NCBI GenBank assembly: GCA_013298625.1
Contig: JAAFIF010000007.1
Span: forward strand, 94,377 to 158,376
DNA: 64,000 bases
Direction of reading: 5' to 3'
Source of the DNA: Myxococcales bacterium
GTDB lineage: Bacteria; Myxococcota_A; Polyangia; Polyangiales; Ga0077539
The position numbers and the translations under genes were made by a program. Positions 44,213 to 53,568 of the stretch are shown piece by piece. The number at the start of each line of letters is the position of its first letter. Within the stretch, counting starts at the first letter, position 1. Below the pieces are notes generated by a model that did no database searches, had not been told where the DNA came from, and saw only the letters and a list, made by a program, of their open reading frames with translations.

Positions 44213-46395
44213 TTCAGAATCCATCCACGCGCCGCACGCTCGCGGGCGTCGCGCTCACCTCGGCCCTCGCGGCCTGCACCGCGGCGCCGAACGGCGCATA
44301 CACGCGGATGATCGCTGCGCACAACGCGCTCACGACACAGGGGCTCTCGCAGGTGGGCGCGGTCTCGACCGGCACCGTCGCCGAGGGGCAGAGCTTTCGC
44401 GCGCCGAGCGAGCTCGACGCCGGCTGCTACACGTTCATGGCCTTCGGAAGCGACGGCGTCCGCGACGTCGAGCTCACCGTGGTCAACGCCCAAGGCCAGA
44501 CCGTCGCCCAAGAAAACGCGCACGAACCGCAGGCCGGCGTGCGCTTCTGCCCGAGCTCGCGCGGACGCTTTCAAGTCACCGCGCGCGCGGCGCAGGGCAG
44601 CGGACTTGTCACCCTGTCAACCTGGCGCGGCGGCGCCCCTGGGGACAGCGCGCGGCCTTCGGTCGGCGGCGGGGGCACGGTCGCCGCGGGCGGACCGGGC
44701 AGCTGCGCCGAGCCGATCGCGCTCGAGCTCGGCCAAAACGTCAGCGGAGACACGTCGCAGGGCGCCAATCGATTGACCGGCTCGTGCGCGCAAGGGGACG
44801 CGCCCGAGACCGTGTATCGACTGAGGGTTCCGCGGCGCATGCAGGTCACGCTGGCGAGCGAGCAAGAGTTCGACGGAGCGATCTACGTCTTGCGTCAGTG
44901 CTCGCCCACCGCGGCCAGCGGCGGCGGCCGTCGTCGTATGCCCATGCCCACGCCGGGCGGCGCGCAGGGCAACGAGGTCGCCTGCAACGACGACGACCAG
45001 CAAGTGCGTCGCTCGCGCATCGTTCAAGTGCTCGACCCCGGCGACTACTACGTCGTCGTCGACGGCTATCAGAGCGACTCGGGCGCGTTCACCCTCTCGG
45101 CCACGGGGCAAGACGTCCCGAGCACCGACGAGCTGTGCCAGCAAGCCACAGCGCTCACGCTCGGGCAGCCCGTGCAGGGCGACACCTCGCGCGAGGTCGA
45201 CGGGTTTCAGCCCACGTGCGCCAACCACGCGCCCGGCGCAGACCGAGTGTTTCGCTTCGACCTGCAGCAAGAGTCGCGGGTGCAAGCGACGCTCGAGACG
45301 CCGAGCTTCGACGGCGCGGTGTACATCCGCCGCGCGTGCGCCCAAGCGAGCAGCGAAATCGCCTGCAACGACGACACGGACAGCCAGCGCCAGGCGCGGG
45401 TCAACACCGTGCTCCCCGCGGGCCCGTACTTCGTCTACGCCGACGGCTTCGGAGCGGGCGCCTCCGGCGCGTTTACGCTGCAAGTCGACGCTGCGCCCGC
45501 CGCGGGCTCGGGGCTCCAAGGAGACACCTGCGCGGACGCGCAAGTGCTCGCCCTCACGGGCGCGCCGACGAGCACGCAGGGCAACCTCCTCGCGGCGCGC
45601 GACGACGTGCAGGCCTCGTGCGGAGGCGGAGCGGACACGCCGGACGTGGTCTACCGCGTGGACGTTCGCTCGCGCGGGCGGCTCAAGCTGTTCTTCGAGT
45701 ACATGGACGAGGCCCTGCGCGAGGCGGGCGGGCTGGCGATCGCCGTTCAGCGCGCTTGCGGCGGAACCGCGGCGAACAACACCCTCGGGTGCCGCGCGGT
45801 CTCGGGCGGCGACGACAACGCCCTCGAGGTCGCCGTCACGCCAGGGACGTACTACGTCGTCGTGGACGCGGCCCGCGCGCGGGCGTTCGGGCGCTTCACG
45901 CTCAACGCCTCCCTCGAAGACTCAGCAGCCATGGACGCCGCGTGCCGTCGCGCGACCGCGCTCGTGCCCGGCCGCACGATCAACGGAACCACCTCGGGCT
46001 CGGACGTCTTTCACGCGACGTGCGCCGGCAACGCGCGCAGCCCAGAGAACCTGTACCGACTGGTGCTCCGCCGACGGCAGCACGTGCGCCTCGAGGTCAC
46101 CTCGACCAACGGCTCGTACGACCCGGCGATCTACCTCCGCGCCAACTGCGCGGACCCCGCCACCGAGCGCGCGTGCGTCGACGACACCAACGGGACGACC
46201 AACGCCGTCATCGAAGAGGACCTCGACGCGGGCACCTACACGGTGTTCGTCGACGGCTTCTCGCAGAACAACTCGGGCCCGTACACGCTGCGCGCCGACG
46301 TGACCGCGCCGGGCAGCGGGCCGAGCACGGGGTCGACGACGGGGGGCACGACGAGACCCGTTCCGATGCCGCCGCGACCGCGCCCGACGCCCTGA
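44209..46395 (+). CDS. Lipoprotein with multiple pre-peptidase-C-like repeats
   Basis: 728 residues. Start GTG 44209 has AGGAG five bases upstream; lipobox ALAAC. After a first domain (residues 40-150) it contains four PPC-type modules, each with a variant of (E)VACNDD, then LxPGxYYVVVDGY and SGAFTLS: near 260, 385, 525 and 660. Each module also has two Cys. It ends in a Ser/Thr/Pro-rich tail (TTGGTTRPVPMPPRPRPTP), perhaps a flexible link. PPC modules usually accompany secreted hydrolases; here there is no protease domain. Coupled to the upstream 43265 gene by a 4-bp overlap and followed by the FHA gene 58 bp later. Confidence 0.82.
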   Translation: MIQNPSTRRTLAGVALTSALAACTAAPNGAYTRMIAAHNALTTQGLSQVGAVSTGTVAEGQSFRAPSELDAGCYTFMAFGSDGVRDVELTVVNAQGQTVAQENAHEPQAGVRFCPSSRGRFQVTARAAQGSGLVTLSTWRGGAPGDSARPSVGGGGTVAAGGPGSCAEPIALELGQNVSGDTSQGANRLTGSCAQGDAPETVYRLRVPRRMQVTLASEQEFDGAIYVLRQCSPTAASGGGRRRMPMPTPGGAQGNEVACNDDDQQVRRSRIVQVLDPGDYYVVVDGYQSDSGAFTLSATGQDVPSTDELCQQATALTLGQPVQGDTSREVDGFQPTCANHAPGADRVFRFDLQQESRVQATLETPSFDGAVYIRRACAQASSEIACNDDTDSQRQARVNTVLPAGPYFVYADGFGAGASGAFTLQVDAAPAAGSGLQGDTCADAQVLALTGAPTSTQGNLLAARDDVQASCGGGADTPDVVYRVDVRSRGRLKLFFEYMDEALREAGGLAIAVQRACGGTAANNTLGCRAVSGGDDNALEVAVTPGTYYVVVDAARARAFGRFTLNASLEDSAAMDAACRRATALVPGRTINGTTSGSDVFHATCAGNARSPENLYRLVLRRRQHVRLEVTSTNGSYDPAIYLRANCADPATERACVDDTNGTTNAVIEEDLDAGTYTVFVDGFSQNNSGPYTLRADVTAPGSGPSTGSTTGGTTRPVPMPPRPRPTP

Positions 46396-46453
46396 GAATT
46401 CGCAGTCCAACGCAGCGCAACGACGACGACACGCAAGAGGGGGAGAGCCGACC

Positions 46454-48856
46454 GTGAGCACCGCCACCAGCACGACGCGACCGAGGTTTGTAGACCCGCT
46501 AGCGGTGTTGAGCGAGCGCATCGAAGCGGTGCTGCAGCGGCTCGCGATCTCGTCGGTGTTCACGCCGGACTCTGCGCTCTCGCTCGGGCAACGCGAGGCG
46601 CTCGACGAGATCGAAGGGCTCGCCGACGAGCTCGTGGGCGCCGTGTTCTCGGTGCTGCCGAAGGGCGTGCCCGTGCCGTCCAACCCCGTGAGGATCGAGC
46701 GCGACTGGTTCGCCGCGGTCGAGCAGTGGTCGAGCGCGTGGAAGAGCGCGCCAGACTCGCTCGTGCTCGACGCCCTCATGCGCTCGCTCTTCGAAGACCG
46801 CGCGACCTTCGCCCAAGTGCTGCCCCGCGGAGATCGCGATCGCATCGACCGCGACCTCGCCGCGGCGCACGCGATGATCATCGAGCGCTCCGACGCCATG
46901 CGCGGCCGTTGGATCACCGGCGTCGCCCCGTCGGTGGTCGCCGCGGCGAGGCACATCGAGTGGCTGAGCGGCGGGCGAGAAGAGCGCTCGCCCTGGTCCG
47001 TCGCCCTCGCGCTCTTCGAGCGAGGCGTCTGGCCGATGTTGCTCCCAGACGGCGCCGTGCTGCTCTGGATCGCGCACGAATCGCTGCGCTCGAACGCGAG
47101 CGTCGAGTGGACCGAGCGCTACGCCGAGCGCGTGGACGCGCTGCGAGAGCGAGACCTCCCGTGGGGGCTCTCGCTCGCGCGGTGCTCGGCGCTCGGGCTC
47201 GGCGCGCTGACCTTGAGCGAGCGACGCGCGGCGGTGGCGCTCGAGGTGCGCAGGCCCGACTTGCCGATCGAGCGCATCGAGCTCGGGCCGATCACCCGCG
47301 TCGGGCGCGGCGCGGGCAGCGATTTGTGCGTGAAGAACGGGCTCATTTCGCGCAGCCATTTCACGGTATATTTCGTCAACGAATGGGTGCTGCTCGACGT
47401 CGACCGCGCCGCGACCAACGGCGCGCGGATCGGAGACGAGCGGATCACGCAGCGGGCGTTCTCGTCGGACGGCGCCGAGCCGTGGGTCGTGGGCGACATC
47501 GAGTTTCGTCTGGTGCGCGACGAAGCGAAGAGCAACGCGCTGCGCGCGCTCGTGCACACCGGGCCGTGCGGGTACAGCAAGACGTTTTCGGATCGGGCGA
47601 AGCGCCCCGGCAGCGAGGACTCTGGCCTGCGATTTCACGGGCAAGCGCTCGCGCGCGGGATCGCCAAACATCCCCGCGCGGCGGCCATCGTCGCGCAGGT
47701 CGAGCGGTGGAGCAGCGGCCCGAGGTTCGCTCCGCTGCCAGGGCTGAACGACGACGAGCACGCGCAGCGCTGGGTCGACGAGCACGCCCGCGCGCTCTTT
47801 AGCGCGGTGCACGCGGTCGCGCCGATCGTGGCGACGGCGCCCGCCAAGGTGCACCTCGAGCGATCGCTCGTGCGCGCGTGCAACCGCGTGCAGCGCGCGT
47901 GGACGACGGCGACCGAAGGGCGGGCCAATCCGCTGCGGATGCGCATGGCGTTCGCGCTCGACCAGCTGCCACACGAGGACGGGCGCGGCGCGAAGTCCGT
48001 CAGCGGCGCGGCGACGGACACGCAAGTGCGCGCGTCCAACGTGGGGCTCGACCGCACGCAGAGCGGCGCGGTGCTGCTCTACGCGAGCGCGCTGCAGCGG
48101 GCGACGACGGGATGGACGCGGGACGTGCTGCCGTTCGCGCAGCGGTTCGCGTGGATCGACCCGGACTGCGTGGGCGCGCTCGCGCGAAAGGTGATTCGTT
48201 GGGAGGCGGGCGGCTACGAATCGAGCGGCGCCAATCCCTGGGCCATGATGTTCGAATGGTGGCTGCGAGGCGCGCTGTTCTGGCATTTGCCCGACGATGA
48301 AGCGCTGGTGTTCGTACCGTTCAGGGACCAGAGCGGGGCGCTCGAGGTCAACCCTGGGGCCGAGGTTCCACCAGCGCTTTCGCAGGGAAACTTCGTGACG
48401 ACGGCGCTGTGGGGCGTCGGGGACGTGATCGTTCCGCTGTTTCGAAAGGCGATGAATACGGCAGAGCGCGGAGAGCGCGTCGGCCGCGGCCGCGGGCGCA
48501 GCCCCGACGCACAATTGGTGTACCGCGAGGGTTGGTTGTGGGCGCGCGACGTCCGCTGGGACCTGCACGGCACCACCGTCCTCGGCACCGACGGAAAGCT
48601 CGTCGACGACGACCTCGCCAGCGCGCGCCGCTCGTTTCGCATCGTCGCCGAAGACGGCGTGCACTGGGCGATGGCGCCCGAAATCTCGGCCACGCGCGAG
48701 ACGTTGCGCGTCAACGGCCGCTCGGTCCGCGGCCGACCGCTGCTGCACGGCGACCTGGTCGAGCTCGAGCGCGACGGCGCCACGCTCTTCTCGGGCCGCT
48801 ACGAGTGCGCCGAGCAGAACACCGCAACGCCCTCGCGTAGACCTCCCGCGGGCTGA
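46454..48856 (+). CDS. FHA-domain protein
   Basis: 800 residues, no signal or membrane helix. The ribosome site GGGGGAGAG lies eight to nine bases before GTG 46454. An FHA domain at about 272-355 has all contact residues: ITRVGRGAGSD (Arg), ISRSHFTV (Ser-His) and RAATNGARI (Asn-Gly), so it should bind phosphothreonine. The C-terminal ~80 residues (RETLRVNGRSVRG, RPLLHGDLVELE) look like a second, degenerate FHA fold. The rest is helical and unfamiliar, with a tract of hydrophobic/Trp residues (ANPWAMMFEWWLRGALFWHL). Hanks kinases such as that at 22683 would create its ligands, but no direct link is shown. Follows the PPC-type lipoprotein by 58 bp. Confidence 0.82.
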   Translation: MSTATSTTRPRFVDPLAVLSERIEAVLQRLAISSVFTPDSALSLGQREALDEIEGLADELVGAVFSVLPKGVPVPSNPVRIERDWFAAVEQWSSAWKSAPDSLVLDALMRSLFEDRATFAQVLPRGDRDRIDRDLAAAHAMIIERSDAMRGRWITGVAPSVVAAARHIEWLSGGREERSPWSVALALFERGVWPMLLPDGAVLLWIAHESLRSNASVEWTERYAERVDALRERDLPWGLSLARCSALGLGALTLSERRAAVALEVRRPDLPIERIELGPITRVGRGAGSDLCVKNGLISRSHFTVYFVNEWVLLDVDRAATNGARIGDERITQRAFSSDGAEPWVVGDIEFRLVRDEAKSNALRALVHTGPCGYSKTFSDRAKRPGSEDSGLRFHGQALARGIAKHPRAAAIVAQVERWSSGPRFAPLPGLNDDEHAQRWVDEHARALFSAVHAVAPIVATAPAKVHLERSLVRACNRVQRAWTTATEGRANPLRMRMAFALDQLPHEDGRGAKSVSGAATDTQVRASNVGLDRTQSGAVLLYASALQRATTGWTRDVLPFAQRFAWIDPDCVGALARKVIRWEAGGYESSGANPWAMMFEWWLRGALFWHLPDDEALVFVPFRDQSGALEVNPGAEVPPALSQGNFVTTALWGVGDVIVPLFRKAMNTAERGERVGRGRGRSPDAQLVYREGWLWARDVRWDLHGTTVLGTDGKLVDDDLASARRSFRIVAEDGVHWAMAPEISATRETLRVNGRSVRGRPLLHGDLVELERDGATLFSGRYECAEQNTATPSRRPPAG

Positions 48857-48960
48857 GCGACCGTCACGAACCTGTGAGTTGTGCTCCGCTCGGCGCACAG
48901 AGGGCCCGTTGCGCGCTTCCACTCGGCGCGCATTCGTCGCACAGTGCCGGCTCCTCTGTT

Positions 48961-50400
48961 ATGACCCGCCCCACTGCTCCGGTGGCTCCGCCCGCCGATG
49001 CCCTTGCGGCGCTCTCACGAGCGCTGCACGGAGTGCTCACTCCTTTCGTCGCGCACGGCTCGACGCTCGTCCCTTCGACCATCGAAGCGCGCGCGACCGA
49101 CGGCGCGCTGCACCCGATCACGCCGTCCGGAGACGTGTGGCAACAGCTCACGGCCAACGAAGTTCTACGCGGGATCGCTCCGACTGAAATCCTGTTCGAC
49201 CTCGCCGCCACGCCCATCCTCGAAGAGGCGCAGCGCGCGCTGTTCGCTCACGACAAGGGGCACTTGCGCGCAGAGCTCGTCGCGGCCGACGTGCAAGAGC
49301 CCGGCGCGCGCGTCGAGCCGAAGCTGCCCCCGTGCGACGCCACGCTGGTGGTGTGCCTTCCGTCCCGCTTCTTCGGCGGCGAGCTCGTCGCCGCGCACCG
49401 CGGCGCGATCGAGCTCTTTCGTTGGGGCAGCGAGATCGAGAGCGACCCGGACCCGCGCCGCGTGCGTTGGGCCGCGGTGCGCTCGAGCGCGCGAGCGCAG
49501 GTCGAGCGCGTCCGTCAGGGCAGCCGCGTCGCGCTCGTGTACGCGCTCTATCGTACGGCGCCGAGCAAAGACCGAATCGTCGATGAAAAGGCGCACACCG
49601 ACGCGATTCGCCACGCGCTTCGAGCATTGCGCGGATCGCTCGACGCCGGCGCGGTCCTCGCTGTCCCGAGCGCTGGCGGATATGCGTCGGTCGACCGGTT
49701 CGTCCAAGGGCCGAGCGCGCTCGCGCCCGAAGACGACGCGCTGCTGATCGGCCGCGACGCGCACCTCTCTGCGGCGGCGCACGCGCAGGGGCTCAGGGTG
49801 CGCTTGCAGCCGTATTTGCTCGATGTTCGCGCGGGAGAGACGTTTCGACTCGAGCGATTCGTCGAGGCTCGACGCGCGCCGCTCGCCGAGGACGACCGCA
49901 AGCGCGCGCTCGCCGCGCTGACCGCGAAGCTCCCCGCGCTCTCTTCGGACTCGCCCACCGAAGAGTCCTTCGTCATCGACGCCCCGCGCTTCACAGGAAT
50001 CCCCAAGCGCTACGAGCTCGACGCCCGCACGCCCAAGGCGCTCTTCGAAGAGCTGCCCGCGATCGAGCCCGCGCCGATCGCGGGCGTCGTTCGCGCGGAC
50101 TGCGCGGCGGCTGCGTTCTACGTGTACTCGGCGCTGCTGGTGGACGGCGTCGGCGCCGTCGAGAAGCCCAAGCCCGCGAAGGTCGAGCCCGAGAAGCCGG
50201 CGAAGAGCGGCGGCGCGACGAAGAAGGCAGCGCCCAAAGCGGCTGCAAAAACAGCGACCAAGAGCGCGTCGAAGCCCGAGCCCAAGCGAGCGACGGCCAA
50301 GAAGAAGGTCACCGCGAGCGGCGCCCTCGGAGATTTTCGAAAGGGCATCGCCGACGTCCTGGCGCGCATCGAGTCGAAGTCCAAAGGAAAGCGGCGCTGA
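48961..50400 (+). CDS. Degenerate 2OG-Fe(II) oxygenase-like protein with histone-H1-like tail
   Basis: 479 residues. Residues ~100-200 follow the order of prolyl-hydroxylase-type 2OG oxygenases: QEPGARVEP, CDATLVVCLPSRFFGGELV, FRWGS, VRWAAVRSS, then GSRVALVYALY. The positions where the family has HRD and the distal DCEHEV read as non-ligand residues (no HxD, His replaced by Gln), so iron binding seems lost. The last 75 residues are Lys/Ala/Pro-rich (KKAAPKAAAKTATKSAS, KRATAKKK), like histone H1 or bacterial H1-like tails, suggesting nucleic-acid binding. It ends 3 bp before a ligase-associated exonuclease and the ATP-dependent ligase, implying a role in DNA repair. Function otherwise unknown. 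Confidence 0.65.
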   Translation: MTRPTAPVAPPADALAALSRALHGVLTPFVAHGSTLVPSTIEARATDGALHPITPSGDVWQQLTANEVLRGIAPTEILFDLAATPILEEAQRALFAHDKGHLRAELVAADVQEPGARVEPKLPPCDATLVVCLPSRFFGGELVAAHRGAIELFRWGSEIESDPDPRRVRWAAVRSSARAQVERVRQGSRVALVYALYRTAPSKDRIVDEKAHTDAIRHALRALRGSLDAGAVLAVPSAGGYASVDRFVQGPSALAPEDDALLIGRDAHLSAAAHAQGLRVRLQPYLLDVRAGETFRLERFVEARRAPLAEDDRKRALAALTAKLPALSSDSPTEESFVIDAPRFTGIPKRYELDARTPKALFEELPAIEPAPIAGVVRADCAAAAFYVYSALLVDGVGAVEKPKPAKVEPEKPAKSGGATKKAAPKAAAKTATKSASKPEPKRATAKKKVTASGALGDFRKGIADVLARIESKSKGKRR

Positions 50401-50403
50401 CCG

Positions 50404-51405
50404 ATGAGCCCCCTCGTCGCGGTCGAGCCCGAAGGGCTGCGCTGCGAGCGCGGCGGGTTCTACATCGACCCCGCGGGGTCCGTGGACGTCGCGGTGATCA
50501 CCCACGCGCACGCCGATCACGCGCGGATCGGGTCGAAGCGGTACGTGTGCTCGGCGCGCTCGCTCGAGGTCCTGCGCGCGAGGCTCGGGCCGGACGCGGT
50601 CATCGAGCCGCGCGAGTACGAAGAGCGATTCGCGCTGGGAGAAACCACGGTTTCGCTGCACCCCGCGGGGCACGTGCTCGGCTCTGCGCAGGTGCGAATC
50701 GAGCACGATCGCGCCGGGGTGTGCGTGGTCTCGGGCGACTACAAGCGCGACCCGGACCCGACGTGCGACGGCTTCGCGACGGTCGAGTGCGACACGTTCG
50801 TGACCGAGGCGACCTTCGCGCTGCCGGTGTACCGCTGGCGCGATCCCGAGGCGATCGTGAGCGAGCTGTTCGACTGGTGGCGGTCCGAGCGCGCGCACCC
50901 CACGCTGGTCTTCTGCTACGCGTTCGGAAAGGCGCAGCGCATCCTCGCCCACCTCGCCTCGCGCACGGACGAGCCCGTCTACATCCACGGCGCGATGGAC
51001 AAGCTCACCGATGCGTACCGTCGCTCGGGCGTGCGGCTCGCCAACACCAAGACCATCCCCGAGAGCTCGAGCCCCAAGGACTTCGCGGGCTCGCTGGTGC
51101 TCTGCCCCCCGAGCGCCCATCGCTCGCCGTGGATGAAGCGGTTCAAAGCGCCGCAGACGGCGTTCGTCTCGGGCTGGATGGCGGTTCGCGGGCAGAAGAC
51201 CCGGCGCGGCTACGAGCGCGGGTTCGTGCTGAGCGACCACGCTGACTGGCCCTCGCTCGTGCGCACGGTCGAAGAGACGAAGGCGCGCACCGTTCTCGTC
51301 ACGCACGGAAGCTCCGACGCGCTCGCGCGCTACCTGCGCGAGGCGCGCTCGATCGACGCGCGTCCGCTCGGACATCTGTACGAAGGCGACGAGGGCGAAG
51401 GATGA
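50404..51405 (+). CDS. Ligase-associated metallo-beta-lactamase exonuclease
   Basis: 333 residues of the MBL/beta-CASP-type fold. Zinc ligands are visible: VITHAHADHARIG (His34, His36, Asp38, His39), HPAGHVLGSAQ, SGDYKRDP and LSDHADW near the C-terminus. The family (putative exonuclease, DNA-ligase-associated) is typically encoded beside an ATP-dependent ligase, often with a DEXH helicase and a phosphoesterase. Here it overlaps the ligase start by 4 bp (ATGA) and starts 3 bp after the oxygenase-like gene. No helicase or phosphoesterase gene of that set is present in the next genes. Probably trims DNA ends before ligation. Confidence 0.88.
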   Translation: MSPLVAVEPEGLRCERGGFYIDPAGSVDVAVITHAHADHARIGSKRYVCSARSLEVLRARLGPDAVIEPREYEERFALGETTVSLHPAGHVLGSAQVRIEHDRAGVCVVSGDYKRDPDPTCDGFATVECDTFVTEATFALPVYRWRDPEAIVSELFDWWRSERAHPTLVFCYAFGKAQRILAHLASRTDEPVYIHGAMDKLTDAYRRSGVRLANTKTIPESSSPKDFAGSLVLCPPSAHRSPWMKRFKAPQTAFVSGWMAVRGQKTRRGYERGFVLSDHADWPSLVRTVEETKARTVLVTHGSSDALARYLREARSIDARPLGHLYEGDEGEG

Positions 51406-53000
51406 AGGTCTTCTGCGCGCTCTACCGCGGGCTCGACGACGCGAGCGGCAACAACGAGAAGATCGCGCTGATGCGCGAGTATTTTCGCAGCGCTCCTGCG
51501 CACGACGCCGCGTGGGCCCTCTACCTCTTGCTCGACAAGAAGAAGAGCGCCCTCTCATCGGGCGCGCTGCGGCAGCGGCTGATCGAGCTGACGTCGATGC
51601 CCGAGTGGCTCTTCGAAGAGTGCCGCTCGCACGTGGGAGACACGGCCGAGACCGTCGCGCTCTTGCTGCACATGCTGCCCGCTGCCGAGGCGGATGAGTC
51701 GCTGACGTCTCTCTCTCTGCACGAGTGGATGGAGCGAGAGATCCCGAGCTGCCCGCGCGACGACGCGGCGGCGCAGCGGGAGGCGCTCGGGCGCTTCTGG
51801 CGCGCGCTCGACGCGCGAGACGCGTTGGTGCTCAACAAAGTGCTCACGGGGGCGTTTCGCGTGGGCGTGTCCGTGGGGCTCGTGCAGCGCGCGCTCGCCG
51901 AGGCGCTCGAGGTCGAGGGCACACGAATTCAACACGCGCTCACGGGAGAGTGGGCGCCGAGCGCGGGGCTCTTCGACGCCCTGCGCGACGCGCGAGCGAG
52001 CCTCGATGTGTCCAAGCCGTACCCGTTTATGCTGGCGCACCCGCTCGAAGCAGACTTCGCGTTCGAGCCAGGGCAGTGGCAGGTCGAGTACAAGTGGGAC
52101 GGGATCCGCGGACAGGTGGTCAAGCGCGACGGCCAGGTGTTTCTCTGGTCGCGCGGCGAAGAGCTCGTGAGCGAGGCTTTTCCGGACCTGTGCGAGCCGC
52201 TCGCGAAGCTGCCAGACGGGACCGTGATCGACGGAGAGATCCTCGCCTGGGACGAAGAGGGCAAGCGCCCCGCTCCGTTCGCGGTGCTGCAGACGCGCTT
52301 GCAGCGCAAGAAGCTCACCGCCGCGCACCTTCGCGAGGCGCCCGCGCACGTGATCGCGTACGACCTCATCGAGTGGGGCGGCGTCGACTGGCGCGAGCGA
52401 CCGTTGACCGAGCGCGTCGCGCAGCTCGAAGCGATCGTGCGCGAGCAAGCTCTCTCGGCGCTCACCGTGTCCGAGCGCTTCGAGCCGAAGGACCGCGAGG
52501 CGCTCGAAGCCCTGCGCGAGTCTGCGCGCGAGCGAGGCGCCGAGGGCGTGATGCTCAAGGACCGCGCGAGCACGTACCAGCCCGGTCGCAAGCGCGGCCT
52601 GTGGTGGAAGCACAAGCGCGAGCCCATGACCGTCGACGCCGTGCTCGTGTTCGCGCAGGCGGGCTCTGGACGGCGAGCGAATTTGTTCACGGACTACACG
52701 TTCGCCCTGTGGAGGGGCGGCGAGCTCGTCACCTTCGCCAAGGCGTACTCGGGCCTGAGCGACGAAGAGCTCGTCGAGCTCGACAAGTGGATCCGCAAGA
52801 ACACCCGCGAGAAGCACGGCCCGGTGCGCGTCGTCGAGCCCGCGCACGTGTTCGAGCTGGCCTTCGAAGGGATCGCCAAGAGCGCGCGGCACAAGAGCGG
52901 GTTGGCCGTGAGGTTTCCCCGGATTTTGCGCTGGCGACGGGACAAGCCCGCGAGCGAAGCGGACACCGTCGAGCGCGCCGAAGCCCTGCTCAACCTGTAG
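51402..53000 (+). CDS. ATP-dependent DNA ligase, ligase-exonuclease cassette type
   Basis: 532 residues. Domains are an N-terminal helical DNA-binding part (~1-200), an adenylation domain and an OB-fold. The adenylated Lys is Lys231 in EYKWDGIRGQ (KxDG motif I). Other motifs are VIDGEILAWD (III), EGVMLKDRAS (IV) and LWWKHKR (V). It seals nicks, using ATP, and is related to LigC/PP_1105-type bacterial ligases rather than NAD-dependent LigA. Translation is coupled to the exonuclease by the ATGA overlap. Its 3' end overlaps the convergent DEDDh exonuclease gene by 11 bp. Confidence 0.93.
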   Translation: MKVFCALYRGLDDASGNNEKIALMREYFRSAPAHDAAWALYLLLDKKKSALSSGALRQRLIELTSMPEWLFEECRSHVGDTAETVALLLHMLPAAEADESLTSLSLHEWMEREIPSCPRDDAAAQREALGRFWRALDARDALVLNKVLTGAFRVGVSVGLVQRALAEALEVEGTRIQHALTGEWAPSAGLFDALRDARASLDVSKPYPFMLAHPLEADFAFEPGQWQVEYKWDGIRGQVVKRDGQVFLWSRGEELVSEAFPDLCEPLAKLPDGTVIDGEILAWDEEGKRPAPFAVLQTRLQRKKLTAAHLREAPAHVIAYDLIEWGGVDWRERPLTERVAQLEAIVREQALSALTVSERFEPKDREALEALRESARERGAEGVMLKDRASTYQPGRKRGLWWKHKREPMTVDAVLVFAQAGSGRRANLFTDYTFALWRGGELVTFAKAYSGLSDEELVELDKWIRKNTREKHGPVRVVEPAHVFELAFEGIAKSARHKSGLAVRFPRILRWRRDKPASEADTVERAEALLNL

Positions 53001-53568
53001 GTCCGTCGCCCGCACCCAGCGGCGCCCGGTCGACGCAGTACGGAAGCAGCCTGGCGATGTTGCGCGCGTCGTCGATGCCGCGGTGGTGCGTTCCGCTCAG
53101 GCGGATTCCGACCGCGCTCAGGGCCGCGGCCATCCCGTAGCGCTGGCTCGTGTTGCACCGCTCGCTGAACGCCCGCTTGAGGTTCAAATGCGCGCCCCCG
53201 AAGGGCAGCCGCACGCCGTTGCGCTTCGCCTCGATCGCGAACTGGTTGTTGTCGTAGTCGCCCCACGAGCAGAACAGCGTTCGCCTCGGGCCGAACCAGC
53301 GGCCGAGCTCGGCCACCGCTTGCGCGAAGCTGATCCCGGCGTCGACCTGCGCCTGCGTGATGGTCGTCAGCTTCGTGCAAAACTCCGTGAGCTTCGGGTG
53401 GCGCACGGGTCGCACGAAACACTGAAATTCCTCGGTGATTTCGAGCGTATGAGCGTCGCACAGCGCCGCCCCCACCTCGATGATCTCGGTGTCTTGCCTG
53501 CGGATCGATCCGTCGTCGCAGCACGTGGCTTCGAGGTCGACGACGGCGTAGTACTCGATGTCGTTCAT
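52990..53568 (-). CDS. DEDDh-type 3'-5' exonuclease
   Basis: 192 residues. The ExoIII/KapD-like fold is marked by AVVDLEATC (Asp11, Glu13), IIEVGAAL, FCSWGDYDNNQF (third acidic residue) and GTHHRGIDDARNIA (His and Asp), which completes DEDDh. Such enzymes degrade DNA or RNA from the 3' end; ERI-1/KapD-type members act mainly on RNA. The ATG at 53566-53568 was chosen because it follows GAGAGAT and the family begins close to the first Asp. Its start codon overlaps that of the divergent 53567 gene (CATG), and its 3' end overlaps the ligase gene by 11 bp. Confidence 0.92.
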   Translation of the reverse strand: MNDIEYYAVVDLEATCCDDGSIRRQDTEIIEVGAALCDAHTLEITEEFQCFVRPVRHPKLTEFCTKLTTITQAQVDAGISFAQAVAELGRWFGPRRTLFCSWGDYDNNQFAIEAKRNGVRLPFGGAHLNLKRAFSERCNTSQRYGMAAALSAVGIRLSGTHHRGIDDARNIARLLPYCVDRAPLGAGDGPTG

